64,000 nucleotides of DNA, from contig CAJQUW010010440.1 in the NCBI GenBank assembly GCA_907163375.1, positions 1 through 64,000 of the forward strand, in the 5' to 3' direction. Below are positions 33,655 to 44,805 of the stretch, piece after piece. Each line of letters starts with the position of its first letter. Within the stretch, counting starts at the first letter, position 1. Source of the stretch: Prostheceraeus crozeri. Its lineage: Eukaryota; Platyhelminthes; Polycladida; Euryleptidae. The position numbers and the translations under genes were made by a program. The notes under the pieces are model-generated. The model searched no databases, had not been told where the DNA came from, and saw nothing but the letters and a program-made list of their open reading frames with translations.

Positions 33655-33964
33655 ATTATCATTTATAATCTACAATTAGAATTACTATCAACGGGCAAAT
33701 ATAAGCTTAAAATTCTAGCGGAGCGTGGTGTAGGATATGCCTCGAACAAGCTAGAATCTGATTCTGAAAAATCTCATTGAGAAAATGGCTTCAGATTCGA
33801 TCTTCAGCAAACAATACTTCCGGACAGAATAATATATGCAATGGTTCAGTAAATTCGAACAGTAATTGGCACTGACTTAAAAGTAATTGTAAAATAGGAA
33901 TTTGAGCTCTGAAATGAACTATGTTAGAAACTAGGGTTTAAAAGCAATGTTTTTTGAAATGCTT
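33655..33964 (+). repeat. Local duplication, copy 2, left of Naiad insertion
   Basis: Matches the first half of 31838-32430 (last shared word ATGCTT). It carries the same short frame ending KLESDSEKSH* (plus strand, to 33780). Confidence 0.8.
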
Positions 33965-34294
33965 AATTATGGGAAAAGTCAGGTTAGTGCACTTCGAATG
34001 AACAATAATATACAATAAAAAGTTAATATATGCTTAATAAGTGTAGCCCTGAAAAGGGCTGTTGAAAGCGTTCACGCCGGTCATCGGGTAATATAAAAGA
34101 AATAATACTTAGATGGCGTACCGAACAATAAAACATATTTACAATCTTTATACAAGACATACCAGAAAAGAATAAACATAGAAGGGGTTCATCAGCAAAA
34201 TGGCCAGCTAGGTCGCGTTTCGGGTCCTTTAACATTTTGTACGCTCAAACCCTAGCTGGCGGACCCCACACATGACTTAACAATGATAACACTC

Positions 34295-35100
34295 TTAAAT
34301 GAAGCCACACAAAATACAAAATTCTCTGGCTGACTGCAAACCAAATTTAAACAAAACTAAAAAATGCTTTTTCAACAGTCTCTCCATACATTTGATTAAC
34401 TTGCAGGCTTCATATCCGCGTTTCACAAAAACTTTAAACATGCTTTTAGCTTTAACAGTGGCATACGGCAGATGAGAACATATCCTAAGGTAACGAAGAA
34501 CTTGACTGGCAAAGACATTCGCACCCATATGAAGAGGAAGAAGACTGTCGGGAAAAGTGAAAACAATAACATCAAAACAAAATTGCTCAACCTTATGAAA
34601 AACTGATGTATGTAAACCATCACTACAAATATTAAGCTTGACATCGAGATATTCTACTGAGGTGTTATCCGTCCCATTTCTCTCAGCCTTCAAATCCGCG
34701 GGATAAATCTTAGTCACCAAAGTGTCAAAATGTTTATAATTGAATAGACATATATCATCGATGTAACGTGTGGTGCAAGACATCAATCTAGCTAATCCGA
34801 ATTTCTTGTTCGACACTAACGATTTCATAAAAACGAATTCACAGTGGCACAAAAACAAATCAGCTAACATAGGGCTGCAATTTCCCCCCATAGGAATGCC
34901 CCTAACCTGCTTGAATGCCAAGCCACCAAAAACAACGAAAACTTCCGAAATAACAAACTTAATTGCGGACTTCAACATTTCCAAACTAAAACAGTGATAA
35001 CCTTTGTACGTTTTACCAGCGAAAAAAGTTTTATTAAAACCAACACAAAGAAATTTTCTCGATGTGGAGTTAAAAACTAGCTCCAGCAAGCTTAACAAAT
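34295..35100 (-). pseudogene. Naiad PLE protein: RT C-terminal part after frameshift
   Basis: This frame continues the RT: LLELVFNSTS, QVRGIPMGGNCSPMLADLF (motif B), TRYIDDICLF (YIDD catalytic box, motif C), SVEYLDVKLNI and the thumb with LRYLRICSHLPYA. It ends at a stop at 34295. Joined in register after KL in the upstream frame, it would complete the RT, so the break is a single-base slip near 35085-35100. Whether this is a mutation, a sequencing error or a programmed shift cannot be told. Confidence 0.8.
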
Positions 35101-37079
35101 GTGCACATGTCTTCATGATTGAGGTTAGTATACAATGTAGAAAAATCGAATACTTGAATTGAAAAGACATTATTTTTATTATTTGCAACGTTCAAAAATT
35201 CTTCAGTAGACTTAATGCTCCAAAAACATCGGAAGCCACTATTCTTCTGTATTGCTTCACAATAAATTTTAAAAAAGTCTCTTATTAAGGAAAGACCCTT
35301 ATTAAGAACAACTGACAATTGTGTACTCGTACACTTGCGCGCTCCAGCAATAAATCTAAACTTATATGGTGACTTATGAAACTTCGGAATACAAAACAAT
35401 TTAGGCAACTTTTTACAATCATCCGAACAGTTTATACCAAATGACTTAACAAGTGAACAGTGACGGTCAACAATTTCACTGCTACCTTCCGAAGAAACAG
35501 AATAAGTTGCATTGCCGACAGGTACCAAACTGTTTAAATCAAAACCTAGTTCTTCCAACATGATGTTGATATACAATTTCTTACATATAACAGCAAAATT
35601 ATTAGCCGCTTTATCGACGGGCACTATGACAAAATGATCATGCATACATTTAATGCTCTCATCAAGTGATCTAGTAGACGTAAACTTTCTTTCGAATACA
35701 TTTTCACAATACTTTAGTCTTTTGATACGTTTACAAATGAGGTCTATTGTTTCACCCTCCCAATCATCGAAACGATCACGATCAATCTTGAACACTTTGG
35801 ACATTTTATCAGCGTGGGTCTTAACACAAGTCACCAAGTCAGCTTTAGCCTTATTCCATGGCAAAAATTGAGGAATACGAAATTTAACACCCCGTGCCAT
35901 GACATTCCTAAGATGAACATCATCTATCACATTCAAATCACCAGTAACAATATGACCGAAAGGAGCGTAAATAAAATCGGGTTTACTAGAACAAATACAA
36001 GCAGAAGTTGAAATATTAGATATGTCGGACAACGACAAACTCGATAACAATCTACTGTAATTGCAAATACGCAACGATATCGGTTTCACAAGCTTGTAAA
36101 ATATTCTAGGAGGATGTGCACTTTGGACCTTGTCAGGCAAAAGACGGCGAATTCTTTTATTGCCAAAAACAGACGGAATATTCAAATACTCGATATTCCT
36201 ACAGTCATACAAAACAACAATTACAGCCCTTTCACGATCCTTGTCGATACCGTTATTACTATTATCATTAAAAACATGAGTTAAAAAAGCTGACAAAACA
36301 ATACGCAAGTCACCTGCGACACTAGACAAGTTCTGGAGCAAATTGCGCAAAACACTTCTTGAAAGCTTTCGTAAATAACAATAAAAATCAATAAAATCGC
36401 ACTTATCGAAAAAACAGCGCAAAGAATCAAAAACAACAGTGCTATCAGGATAAGATGTCCGAACTTTTCTCCCAGATCGTCTTCTACCATGACTTCTTCT
36501 CTTTCGCGGAATGGGTGACGAATAAAAAGGCGTATTATTTACAGTATCATTAGAAACACGTCCTTGGCCAAGTAGTCTATCATTCAAACCCAAAGGATAC
36601 ACGGTATTCAAAGTTTTAATATAAAAGTCTTCCTTTACATCAAGCTCACGCTTAGCTTCATCAAAAGACATTTGTGAAGAGTCTACACAATCTATAATTT
36701 GCACACTTACATCAGAAAAAGAATGGCCGTTGCTGTTGAAATGTTTACAAAGGAAGGTTGACAATTTATCTTTACAGATTGAATGCCGATGCCCATTCAG
36801 ACGACTATGTAACTCTTGCCTGGTCTGACCAACATACTGTACGCCACATTTCATACACGTAATTAAATAAATTGCGAACTTTGTCTTACAATTAAAATTA
36901 CCCGCTTTATCAAATACAAACTTGCGACCGGTACTAAAAGAATTAAAACAATTATCACATTCCAGTGACTTACAGCACAAACACTTATTGCTATTGCACA
37001 AACTTGTATTGCTAACATTAGGTGGCGCTATCCACCTATTCGCACTAAACGAAAACACTTTAGCAGACATAATTTCCAT
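35070..37079 (-). CDS. Naiad PLE protein: zinc finger, GIY-YIG, RT N-terminal part
   Basis: 669 residues. Cysteine-rich CLCCKSLECDNC (about residues 34-45) precedes the endonuclease core AIYLITCMKCGVQYVGQTRQ (about residues 69-88) and RLNGHRHSI. A basic region (RKRRSHGRRRSGRK, about residue 190) follows, then a long region, then RT motifs: FVIVPVDKAANNFAVI, KLPKLFCIPKFHKSPYKFR and FSIQVFDFSTLYTNL (motif A, DFSTLYTNL). The frame then shifts: the last residues AGASF are out of register, and the RT continues in the next frame from about 35100. In PLEs the protein nicks target DNA and copies the RNA. The start at 37079 is the first Met; it fits the domain layout. Confidence 0.85.
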   Translation of the reverse strand: MEIMSAKVFSFSANRWIAPPNVSNTSLCNSNKCLCCKSLECDNCFNSFSTGRKFVFDKAGNFNCKTKFAIYLITCMKCGVQYVGQTRQELHSRLNGHRHSICKDKLSTFLCKHFNSNGHSFSDVSVQIIDCVDSSQMSFDEAKRELDVKEDFYIKTLNTVYPLGLNDRLLGQGRVSNDTVNNTPFYSSPIPRKRRSHGRRRSGRKVRTSYPDSTVVFDSLRCFFDKCDFIDFYCYLRKLSRSVLRNLLQNLSSVAGDLRIVLSAFLTHVFNDNSNNGIDKDRERAVIVVLYDCRNIEYLNIPSVFGNKRIRRLLPDKVQSAHPPRIFYKLVKPISLRICNYSRLLSSLSLSDISNISTSACICSSKPDFIYAPFGHIVTGDLNVIDDVHLRNVMARGVKFRIPQFLPWNKAKADLVTCVKTHADKMSKVFKIDRDRFDDWEGETIDLICKRIKRLKYCENVFERKFTSTRSLDESIKCMHDHFVIVPVDKAANNFAVICKKLYINIMLEELGFDLNSLVPVGNATYSVSSEGSSEIVDRHCSLVKSFGINCSDDCKKLPKLFCIPKFHKSPYKFRFIAGARKCTSTQLSVVLNKGLSLIRDFFKIYCEAIQKNSGFRCFWSIKSTEEFLNVANNKNNVFSIQVFDFSTLYTNLNHEDMCTFVKLAGASF

Positions 37080-37221
37080 ACATTTGAGTGCCAGAGCCCC
37101 ATAAAAGCAGAGACAACTTACAGAGGTTGGACTTGGAAGCCCTGCTATCTACACGATGGCTTACGCCTAAACAACTAAACATATAATGAATAAGAAAAGT
37201 ACACAGGTCAGACAAAGCCTT

Positions 37222-37430
37222 CTTTAAAGCCAAGAAACATGATGTGTTATTGTTTGTTTATTTTCATACTATCAATTTAGGACATTTTTATAATTTCCAA
37301 CCTCCTGAATGAGTTGTCAACATCATGGATAGTTTTAATAGATGCAAACAGAGAATGATGAGCTGGAATTTCTGATGTACAGAAACTAAATATGCCACAT
37401 CAACGAGCTACATTCCTATTCACAGAATTA
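37222..37430 (+). repeat. Local duplication, copy 2, right of Naiad insertion
   Basis: Matches the second half of 31838-32430 (CTTTAAAGCCAAGAAACATG onward). The Naiad element separates it from its left half. Confidence 0.8.
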
Positions 37431-37531
37431 AGCATCTCTGCGATCGTTCCACACACATCTCTTCCCTTTTGTTGTCCTGTTGAGGTTTCTTTAAGAATGC
37501 TTCCTTAAGATTTATGGAATGCCAGGTTTCT

Positions 37532-38160
37532 ATAATAATAATAATAAATTCTTTATTGTCATACAAAAGGCGGTATGCGCATTACATATAATTCAGAACA
37601 AGATATTGTGAAGAAAGTTAAAAAGTTAACGGTAAAATCTAATGAACGAATTAGAAAGACGTTTGGTAAACGCTCGCGGTTTCCTGAGCGGACAGGAGTT
37701 ACGTGATGTAGGATGCCTTTTGTCGAACAATGCTTGTAATGGATGGTTTTGACTGGAGGTGATCTTGCTGAAGAGTTTATTGCATATTCGATCCCCAGCT
37801 GCGATGTAATTCTCGGGCATCGAGGAAGACCCGGTCATAATCCTGTATGCCCTCCTTTCGACACGCAATAGACGGTTCAGGTGACGCTTGCTGGCATTCG
37901 TAAAACACGAGAAGGTATAGGTCATAATTGAGCGGATCAGGGAATTGTATACATGTATTAGTACGTCGCGTTTGCACTTGGCTCTTCTCAGATTCCGTAG
38001 AACGAATAATCTTTTGGATCACTTCTGACATATTTTGGAAATATGATCGCTCCAACTAAGAGAACTTGAGAACGAGTTAACGGATGGTATACTTTCAGAG
38101 CCGATAAGAATTCGATTCAAAGTGAGGTCCTGCTTAGTAACAATATCTATCACACTATCA
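37532..38160 (-). pseudogene. CR1/Jockey-like LINE C-terminal fragment
   Basis: Minus-strand frames read the RT thumb and tail: SDHISKICQK, RLFVLRNLRRAKCKRD, then RLLRVERRAYRIMTG, NHPLQALFDKR and RAFTKRLSNSFIRFYR*. At least one frameshift (about 37850-37930) splits them. The 3' tail is a TTA repeat (minus, about 37532-37545). The 5' part is missing. Confidence 0.75.
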
Positions 38161-38290
38161 GCGCACACATCTCTCCCTAAACCACAGTCACCCTGATTCT
38201 ACTGCAATACGACAACTTTCCGTATTGTTATTGCTCATACAGTTTATACATCTCAGTATCTGGTATTATTGCCTTGAATCACGGGGTTTA

Positions 38291-38340
38291 TTAACACTAG
38301 AAGGACCGACCGGTCATTTTTGACTGCTGCTAAACTGCGA
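38291..38340 (+). repeat. piggyBac-like terminus
   Basis: TTAACACTAGAAGGACC followed by the palindromic GACCGGTCATTTTTGAC. The first 12 bases match the outward end of the piggyBac remnant at 11550 read on the minus strand (TTAACACTAGAA). The other end was not found. Confidence 0.4.
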
Positions 38341-38919
38341 AGTGTTGTAGTTTCTATGAAGTTCGATATTCTGACTTAGTATGTATTGACTTTTCTGACA
38401 AATGATGATTAAAATAAATTACCACATCTTGCTAGATTGTTACTTTGCACTGATGCAAGATTTCCATCTCGATCTCTGTGAATGTCAGCTGTCCCTTGGG
38501 AAACTGGGTCATTATACTTGGATGATGATCTTGTGCCGGTTTATTGCAGATTGAAACACGTCTGCATCACAGACAGGTAAAAATGAACACCTCTTCAGTA
38601 GACCTATTGAAATCTGACCCAATTCGTTCTTCTACTAACATAGAAAGCTCCATCTTATTGTTCATGGTTCACTCTCATGAGCTTAGGATTCAGGACTAAT
38701 GAATGTTAATACCAAAGGAGAAATTTCATTTTAATTACATGTGCCGAAAGTAAGGCACAACTTACATTAAGTGCAGTCACTCATCTAAACCTTGATATAA
38801 TTTAAAATTTTGAGTCTTTGAATTTGAATTTTGATTTTAAACGGTCAAATTAATGATGTCTTAGTGTGTAAAAAAGTGTTTAGTGTTAGTGTTAGTGTTT
38901 AAAAAAAAATCTTTAACCA

Positions 38920-40290
38920 AAATCTTTAACCGAATTTTGAATTGTGGCCAGATACCCCATGAGTGGAGAAACGCAGATGTAGTAGTGATTTACAAAAAAG
39001 GCTGCAGTAAGAACATAAAGAACTACCGACCAATAAGCCTTCTAAGTCATCTGTACAAAGTCTTCACCAGAGTTTTACAACGCCGGATTAAACAGACATT
39101 AGAATGGAATCAACCAAGAGAGCAAGCTGGTTTCCGGAAAGGCTACTCAACAATTGACCATCTACACTCGATAAATCAACTGATTGAGAAGTATACAGAG
39201 TATAACAAGACTCTCTATATACTTATGATCGACTATGAAAAAGCTTTTGACTCTGTTAGCCACACAGCGATGCTAACTACAGTAAGAAAGCAGGGAGTAA
39301 GAGGGAAAATTTGGGGAATTTTAAATGAGATACATAGTGATGCAACAGCTTCCATAAAGTTGGAAACAAGAGGCCCGAAATTCCTCATTGAACGTGGCGT
39401 TCGCCAAGGAGATCCCATATCCCCAGTCCTCTTTACGGCAACATTAGAGGACATATTCAGATCATGTCACTTCCCTACAGACGCAGGAATAAACATCGAC
39501 GGTGAACGTCTCATGAACTTGAGATTTGCAGATGATATTGCCATTTTTGAGGATGACGCGACTTCCATGCAAATAATTGTAGATGAGCTAAATAAGCAGG
39601 GGAAAAAGGTCGGTTTAAAGATAAACAACGAGAAAACAAAAATTTTGACAAACGGCCAAAAGAGTTTAATCCACATCAATGGACACGTCATAGATTATGT
39701 CGACGATTTTATTTACCTTGGACAGAATATCTCCTTTCAAGCCCGCCAAGAACAAGAAATCCTAAGAAGAACACAAAATGCGTGGAAGTCCTTTTGGAAA
39801 CTCAAGCCCTACTGAACATCACGAGGTATAGAGATGAAGAATAAAAAACGTTTGTTCGATATGTGCATTCTGCCTGTCCTGACATACGGATCCCAAACCT
39901 GGTCTCTAACACGATCACAAGAGAATAAACTCAGAACAACACAGCGAGCGATGGAACGAAGGATGATTGGAGTCACTCTGAAAGACAAGGTTAGAAACGA
40001 AGAAGTAAGGAGACGAACAGGATTAAAGGACGTTGTGACAGAAGCGAAACATCTCCAATGGAAGTGGGCTGGTCATGTCATCAGGCGACCCGATAACAGA
40101 TGGAGCCATAGAACGACAGTATGGATACCAAGAGAAGGGAAAAGAAACCGTGGAGGACAGAGAAAGAGATGGAGCGACGAACTCCAAATGAACTGGCGGC
40201 TGGCGGCTGGCGGCGAACGATCGTGCGACATGGATTCGTATCACAAGGGAGGCCATTTTCCGCAAGGATGATAACGGCTAACGTAAGACG
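38920..40290 (+). pseudogene. RTE-type LINE, RT and C-terminal region, 5'-truncated
   Basis: The plus frame from about 38920 holds most of an RT: NYRPISLLSHLYKVF, REQAGFRKGYSTIDHL, LMIDYEKAFDSV, ERGVRQGDPISPVLF and LRFADDIAIF (FADD box). An in-frame TGA at 39813 interrupts it after WKLKPY, and the same frame resumes (GIEMKNKKRLFDMCILPVL) with the RTE C-terminal region (GHVIRRPDNRW, RNRGGQRKRWSDEL). Near 40194-40215 the 7-base unit CTGGCGG is tandemly repeated, after which the expected ending (TWIRITREAIFRKDDNG*) is in another frame. One nonsense and one slippage frameshift; otherwise little decayed. Confidence 0.85.
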
Positions 40291-40739
40291 TAAGTAAGTG
40301 TCTTAGGAAATCACTATAATGAGAAATTCTCAAAAAACAAAGGCACGTTTTTAAATCAAAAACATTTTCTAAAACTGTGTTTTTAAACATTTATTAAAGC
40401 AAACATTGTTTCTTTGAACCCTAGTTATGCTCTATCTCAGCTAATTATGTCATTTTTAGTCATTTCAATTGATTCAGTAAAGAAAGACTTGGATAACATT
40501 TTCCTCATAAGTTGAAATCAATAAAATAATATCATTTTTCAGTCTTTCTGAGCACAAAAATGAATATTTATATCGAAATTTATTTCGCTGATCTGGTCTC
40601 ATTAATTGAGATAGGCAATTGATTGACAAAGCCAAATCAGCGAATTATTCAAACACAATTCATTTATTTTTGCGCGCAGACAGACTGAAAAATAATAATA
40701 TTTTGTATAATTTGTATAACATTTCCTGGGTATGACACT

Positions 40740-41460
40740 AAACTGCATCCGTCATGTTTACTGAGTGGTAGCACCTTACCCCAGAAAGGGTCCGGTGGCG
40801 ACGGATATATCCCTACTGGTAGATATGGTTCTCCAGCTGCATGAAGGGCTACCTGTGGCTCTTAGCCATCACACGGTAAGAGAAGGTAGCTCTGAATTTA
40901 AATCTCCCTGTTGCCTTGTAGGGTATGCCTCGTCAGGCAAAGGCTGGAGATGGAAACTTCGATATCAAACCTTGTGGGTCAGCCCGGGCAGCGCCACCCA
41001 GAATCTGTTCGAATGAAAAATCTGTTATGACAGATCAGACAATTATCGATAATGCTACCGCGTTCGGGGCTTTAACCGACGCGCCGCTCAGTCAGGCAAC
41101 GGCGAGAAGTATGCGAAGACCTGAATATCTAAGAATACGTATTGGTAGTCTCAATGTTGGCACTATGAATGGAAAGGCCTCTGAAGTGGTAGAAATGATG
41201 TAGAGACGGCAGCTGTTAGTGCTTGGAGTACAAGAAACGAAGTGGAAAGGAGACCGAATGGGGTAGGTGTGATTCTAAGTGAGGAGCTCAGTGAGAGAGT
41301 GGTGAGAGTTGAGAGATGGAATGGAAGGATAATTGTTGTGTGGGTTATCGTGCATAGGCAGATTTTCTGCATTGGGTCTGTTTACGCCCCTCAGACGGGA
41401 AGAACCTTTCTGGAGAAACAAGAATTCAGAGATCAGAGAGCATTTTCCGTCTTTCGATTT
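40740..41460 (+). pseudogene. RTE-type LINE 5' end: UTR and start of endonuclease
   Basis: The translation gives RIRIGSLNVGTMNGKASEVV, then after a stop LLVLGVQETKWKG, and in another frame NGVGVILSEELSERVVRVER, RIIVVWVIVHRQ and SVYAPQTGRT. This is the APE endonuclease start of RTE LINEs. A deletion joins ETKWKGD to the NGVGV block. It ends within the endonuclease, so it is truncated at the 3' side, the opposite of the usual LINE truncation. About 300 bases upstream (40740-41040) look like its 5' UTR. Confidence 0.7.
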
Positions 41461-42062
41461 CAAATATCATTCAAAATAAAAATTAAAACCGTCGGTAGCA
41501 CATCTTATCCTGCTTCATCATTTTTCTTTTGAAAAACTTGAATTTCTAGATTCTTTGAATCTAGAATGGGATGCGACTGTTAATGTTAATTGATTAACGT
41601 TCTGATTGATGTCAACCTTTGGTCTGTGCCACAGTTGAAAGGCAGAAGCATTGACTGGGCTTTGAAATTAATGTGGTCCGGCTTAAAATAGCTTCTTTAA
41701 CTGTTTTGCCAATTGGTTTCGAGTTTAAGTTGACTTTGCACTGCCCAATACTTTTGATTTTCATTGAAGCATGCAGCCGTGAGTGTAAGGTCACACGATT
41801 TGCGTCATTCTATTATTTTTCAAATATTTGACTAGATTTTGAGAGACGAAGAACACTATCAGCATGGTTTGACGCAACTTCTTATTAGAGAAACTTAGAT
41901 AGTTTCCAAGTATCGCGTTGCTATTGATGTGTATAGCTGTGTGTGTCAGACTTTTCATTTGACAGTTTATAGTTCTCATGTTTGACATTAAAATGCGCGA
42001 GTGCATAACATTTACTGACATTCGGTGACTGAATGAGACCATCCACCTTGTAAATGATAGTC
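41461..42062. other. No gene recognised; upstream of the EGF-like gene
   Basis: AT-rich sequence without supported frames. It should include the promoter of the gene starting at 42063. Confidence 0.4.
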
Positions 42063-44166
42063 ATGATTAATCTTATGAGACTTCTTGTGATATTCGTGGC
42101 AACAGTGAGTCTATGGTCTCCGTCTCTTTCATATGAAGCTTGCTCGTATCCAGCAGATTGTTCATCATGTTTGATGGGCGAGTGCGTGGAGGATTATTAT
42201 TCTAGATGCTTTTGCTAGTGAGTATAACTTGCGTTGTTATTCAAACAAAATTCTCAATAAAGTTTATCAAAACCAGGACATCACCATTCAGTGCATTCTG
42301 TTTTCTTTCCAATTAGCGAAGATTAATGCTCCAATAATCAGTCAAGGACTTCTGTCCTCAGCTTTAGTGGTTGTGATAAACAAGAATGGATGCAATTTCA
42401 ATGGATAGCAGAAAAGCAGCACTTTTTCAAGACGAAGTCATGCTCTTAGAAAACAGGAGTACGATGGTCTGAGTTGGAGCACAAATCCGTCCAACAGTCT
42501 GAAATACCGTACTTCAATGAATGTATCTTGGCTAGCAATGCTGCCATGGATCCAATCGTCTCCATGGGAAGACAAAATGTCTCATGTAGGCTGCCAAATG
42601 TTGCTAATAGGCAGTGCTTAACGCTCTAAGTACCGCGAAAAAGCAACATAAATTTGTGCTGGGTCGCTACCATACCCAAAAGCAGCATGCGTGTTAAACA
42701 TGTATCCTAACCGAGGTTTGTTGCAGACCCATGATGAATTAAATACGAGATCTTATAGGAAATATGGCCATTGAAGTTTTAGGCAGTCAATGAATGGAGA
42801 TAGGCAAAGCAGCAACGTGTAGGCCTGCAACTAAAGACGAAGTTTTTTGTGAGTGTGTCAGGGAATTTTGTAGGAGCACAAGATTTGTTTTGCCTTTCAA
42901 ATTCTTTTTTTAGGCCAATCTGCCGGTGAATACCTCATCACACAGTGTCAGTGGGAAGATGATAGGGGCATGAAAAAGCATCTTGAAGCCCGTTACTTTA
43001 TATGGGCCTACTGCTCAGCTCCTCAGGATTTTAGCAAAATTTGTTAGCATACATAAGCAAACGATGCATTCATGAGACTTTATATTAAGAGCATGTTGAT
43101 TTTACAACATCCATAATCACAGATCTGTACTATGAAATCATCGTGAACTAATAAAAAATCCACACTCTAAATACAGCAAGTCAAATTTGACTCATTCGGC
43201 CGTTCTGTGGCACAGATCGATGTCTATGAGAAAAAATTCAATGTCATGCCTTTGCAACAAATCATCAATAGTAATCTTTAGGAAATGTCATGTAATTGAT
43301 ATTAGGCTTATGGTCATTCATGATCACAGAATTAAATCACTTTGAAAGAGAATTTGAATTGAAAAATTGAAATTGAATTTGAAGAGAAAAAACTTTGAAT
43401 GAGTGAAAAAATTGACTCATCGCAGCATTTATTGTTAGTAATGGTTAGTTTTTCTTCTAAGAGAATTCCAAATATCACTGAAAATTTATCAACGTCTCAG
43501 CAAAAATAGCAGGCAGGCTTGAAGTCAAATAGAATTGATGACGTCAGTTAAAATCAATCAATAATAAAAAAAGTAATTTCATTTCTGGGAGTTTCTATCT
43601 TCATATTGTACAATGCCGCTAATGTAAAGCGCCCACTGTAAAATGCATAAAAACTGACAGATGCACTTCGCAGTAGAGGTTCTTCACTATCAGAGAAATT
43701 TGATTGTGTCATATTTAGAATGCAGTTAAAGGTCAAACTAACAGTAAAAACGCCATAACTAGGCCCAATTTCAAACCAGCTTAGTGGAGAATTTTTAGAT
43801 CAAATTTTATGAATTTTTCAGGTCCAATCTTATTCATTAATTTCAATTGCACAAATCTGAAATTAAAGATTTTGGATTTGCACCAATCCCTGTTTCTGCG
43901 GTCATTTATGTTTCCATGTTTGTCAAAAGTTATAATGAAAACACATTGTTTCATTAGTTGGAACCGGCAATGTGATACATTATGCAATTTGGAGCATTTC
44001 TGCAAATTGTGAGTTTTAAGCTTGTCATTTTAAACTTGTATATTTGTAATCAATATTATTTTGCAGCTGTTACAAAGGATTTAAAGGCCGGGACTGTGCC
44101 ACAGTGGACGCCTCTCAATTCGTGAAAATATTGAAGGCATACATAGGAGAAGAGAGAAGAAGGTAA
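42063..44166 (+). CDS. Secreted EGF-like protein, two exons
   Basis: Exon 1 (42063-42217) encodes a signal peptide (MINLMRLLVIFVATVSLWSP) and EACSYPADCSSCLMGECV, ending SRCFC and donor TA|GTGAGT in phase 2. Exon 2 (44067-44166), after the acceptor TTATTTTGCAG, restores the codon TAC and gives CYKGFKGRDC, the classic C-x-C-x-x-G-F-x-G-x-x-C close of an EGF domain. It ends EERRR and TAA; AATAAA lies at 44257. The product is 84 residues. The split codon joins in frame and completes the domain, which strongly supports the splice. EGF-like domains act in extracellular binding or signalling; the target is unknown. AGG|TAA at the end could also be a donor (AG|GTAATT), so a further exon is not excluded. 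Confidence 0.75.
42218..44066 (+). other. Intron of the EGF-like gene
   Basis: 1.85 kb between GTGAGT and TTTTGCAG. No repeat or gene was recognised inside; the minus frame 43736-43554 has no motif. Confidence 0.65.
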
Positions 44167-44256
44167 TTCTTGGCATTGGTCACTGAATTCCTCACTTTTA
44201 TCCGTCCTGTCAGCATTCGACACGTCACATGGTTGTCAACATTGAAATTGAACTTG

Positions 44257-44262
44257 AATAAA
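44257..44262 (+). terminator. Polyadenylation signal AATAAA
   Basis: 91 bases after the stop codon of the EGF-like gene, in the sense strand. Confidence 0.55.
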
Positions 44263-44805
44263 TGCGATCTGATTTCTGATGTGTTCTTGATTTCGCAGTC
44301 AGTTTGTGCGACAAATCATAAAAATGATTAAATTAAATTAATTATTTAATGAAAAGTAATTAATTACTTTTATTCCATTTAATGACCTCAAATCTATGCA
44401 TTGACTATTACAATTTTGAATTTCGGATTTCTGTCTAAAATGATTTAAAATATCCATTTGCCAACTTGTTCATTGATGGGTTCTCAAGCTAGAATGACGG
44501 ACGACGGTTTATGGCTATCTGTTGAGCTGAGAATTCCATGTGAAATTGACGGGCATGAAATGGTGCACGATTGTCCTCCAATGCCGGGTAGAAATGCATT
44601 TTAAACTCATTTCAATCATTTCTGTGACCTCCAAAGCCATCGAGAGTGAAATAGTAATAATAATAATAATAACAATAAGTGTTTTTGTTTCACTATTGAA
44701 AATCGACGCGCAAGTTGTCGATGTGCCTTGAAACCAAACTAATTTGGTCCAAAATTGCTTGCGAGTCTTTCTTTCAAAAGGCAAAGTACGACTTTCTCTA
44801 AACAG

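Larger units (their letters stand above)
33965..37221 (-). mobile_element. Naiad-type Penelope-like element, nearly complete
   Basis: A 3,257-bp insertion is defined exactly by comparison with the empty copy at 32215-32223; CTT at 33962-33964 and 37222-37224 is the target duplication. On the minus strand the GIY-YIG endonuclease lies at the N-terminus of the protein and the RT follows, the reverse of ordinary Penelope. This permuted order defines the Naiad/Chlamys group of PLEs. Only one frameshift separates the two frames. The 3' untranslated region contains the stem-loop AGCCCTGAAAAGGGCT near 34047. The presence of both flanks indicates full length or nearly so. Confidence 0.9.

Noticed and set aside
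34185-34240. CUGAUGA and GAAAC in the Naiad 3' region (minus)
   Set aside because: The order would need a type II hammerhead, and the flanking stems do not pair.
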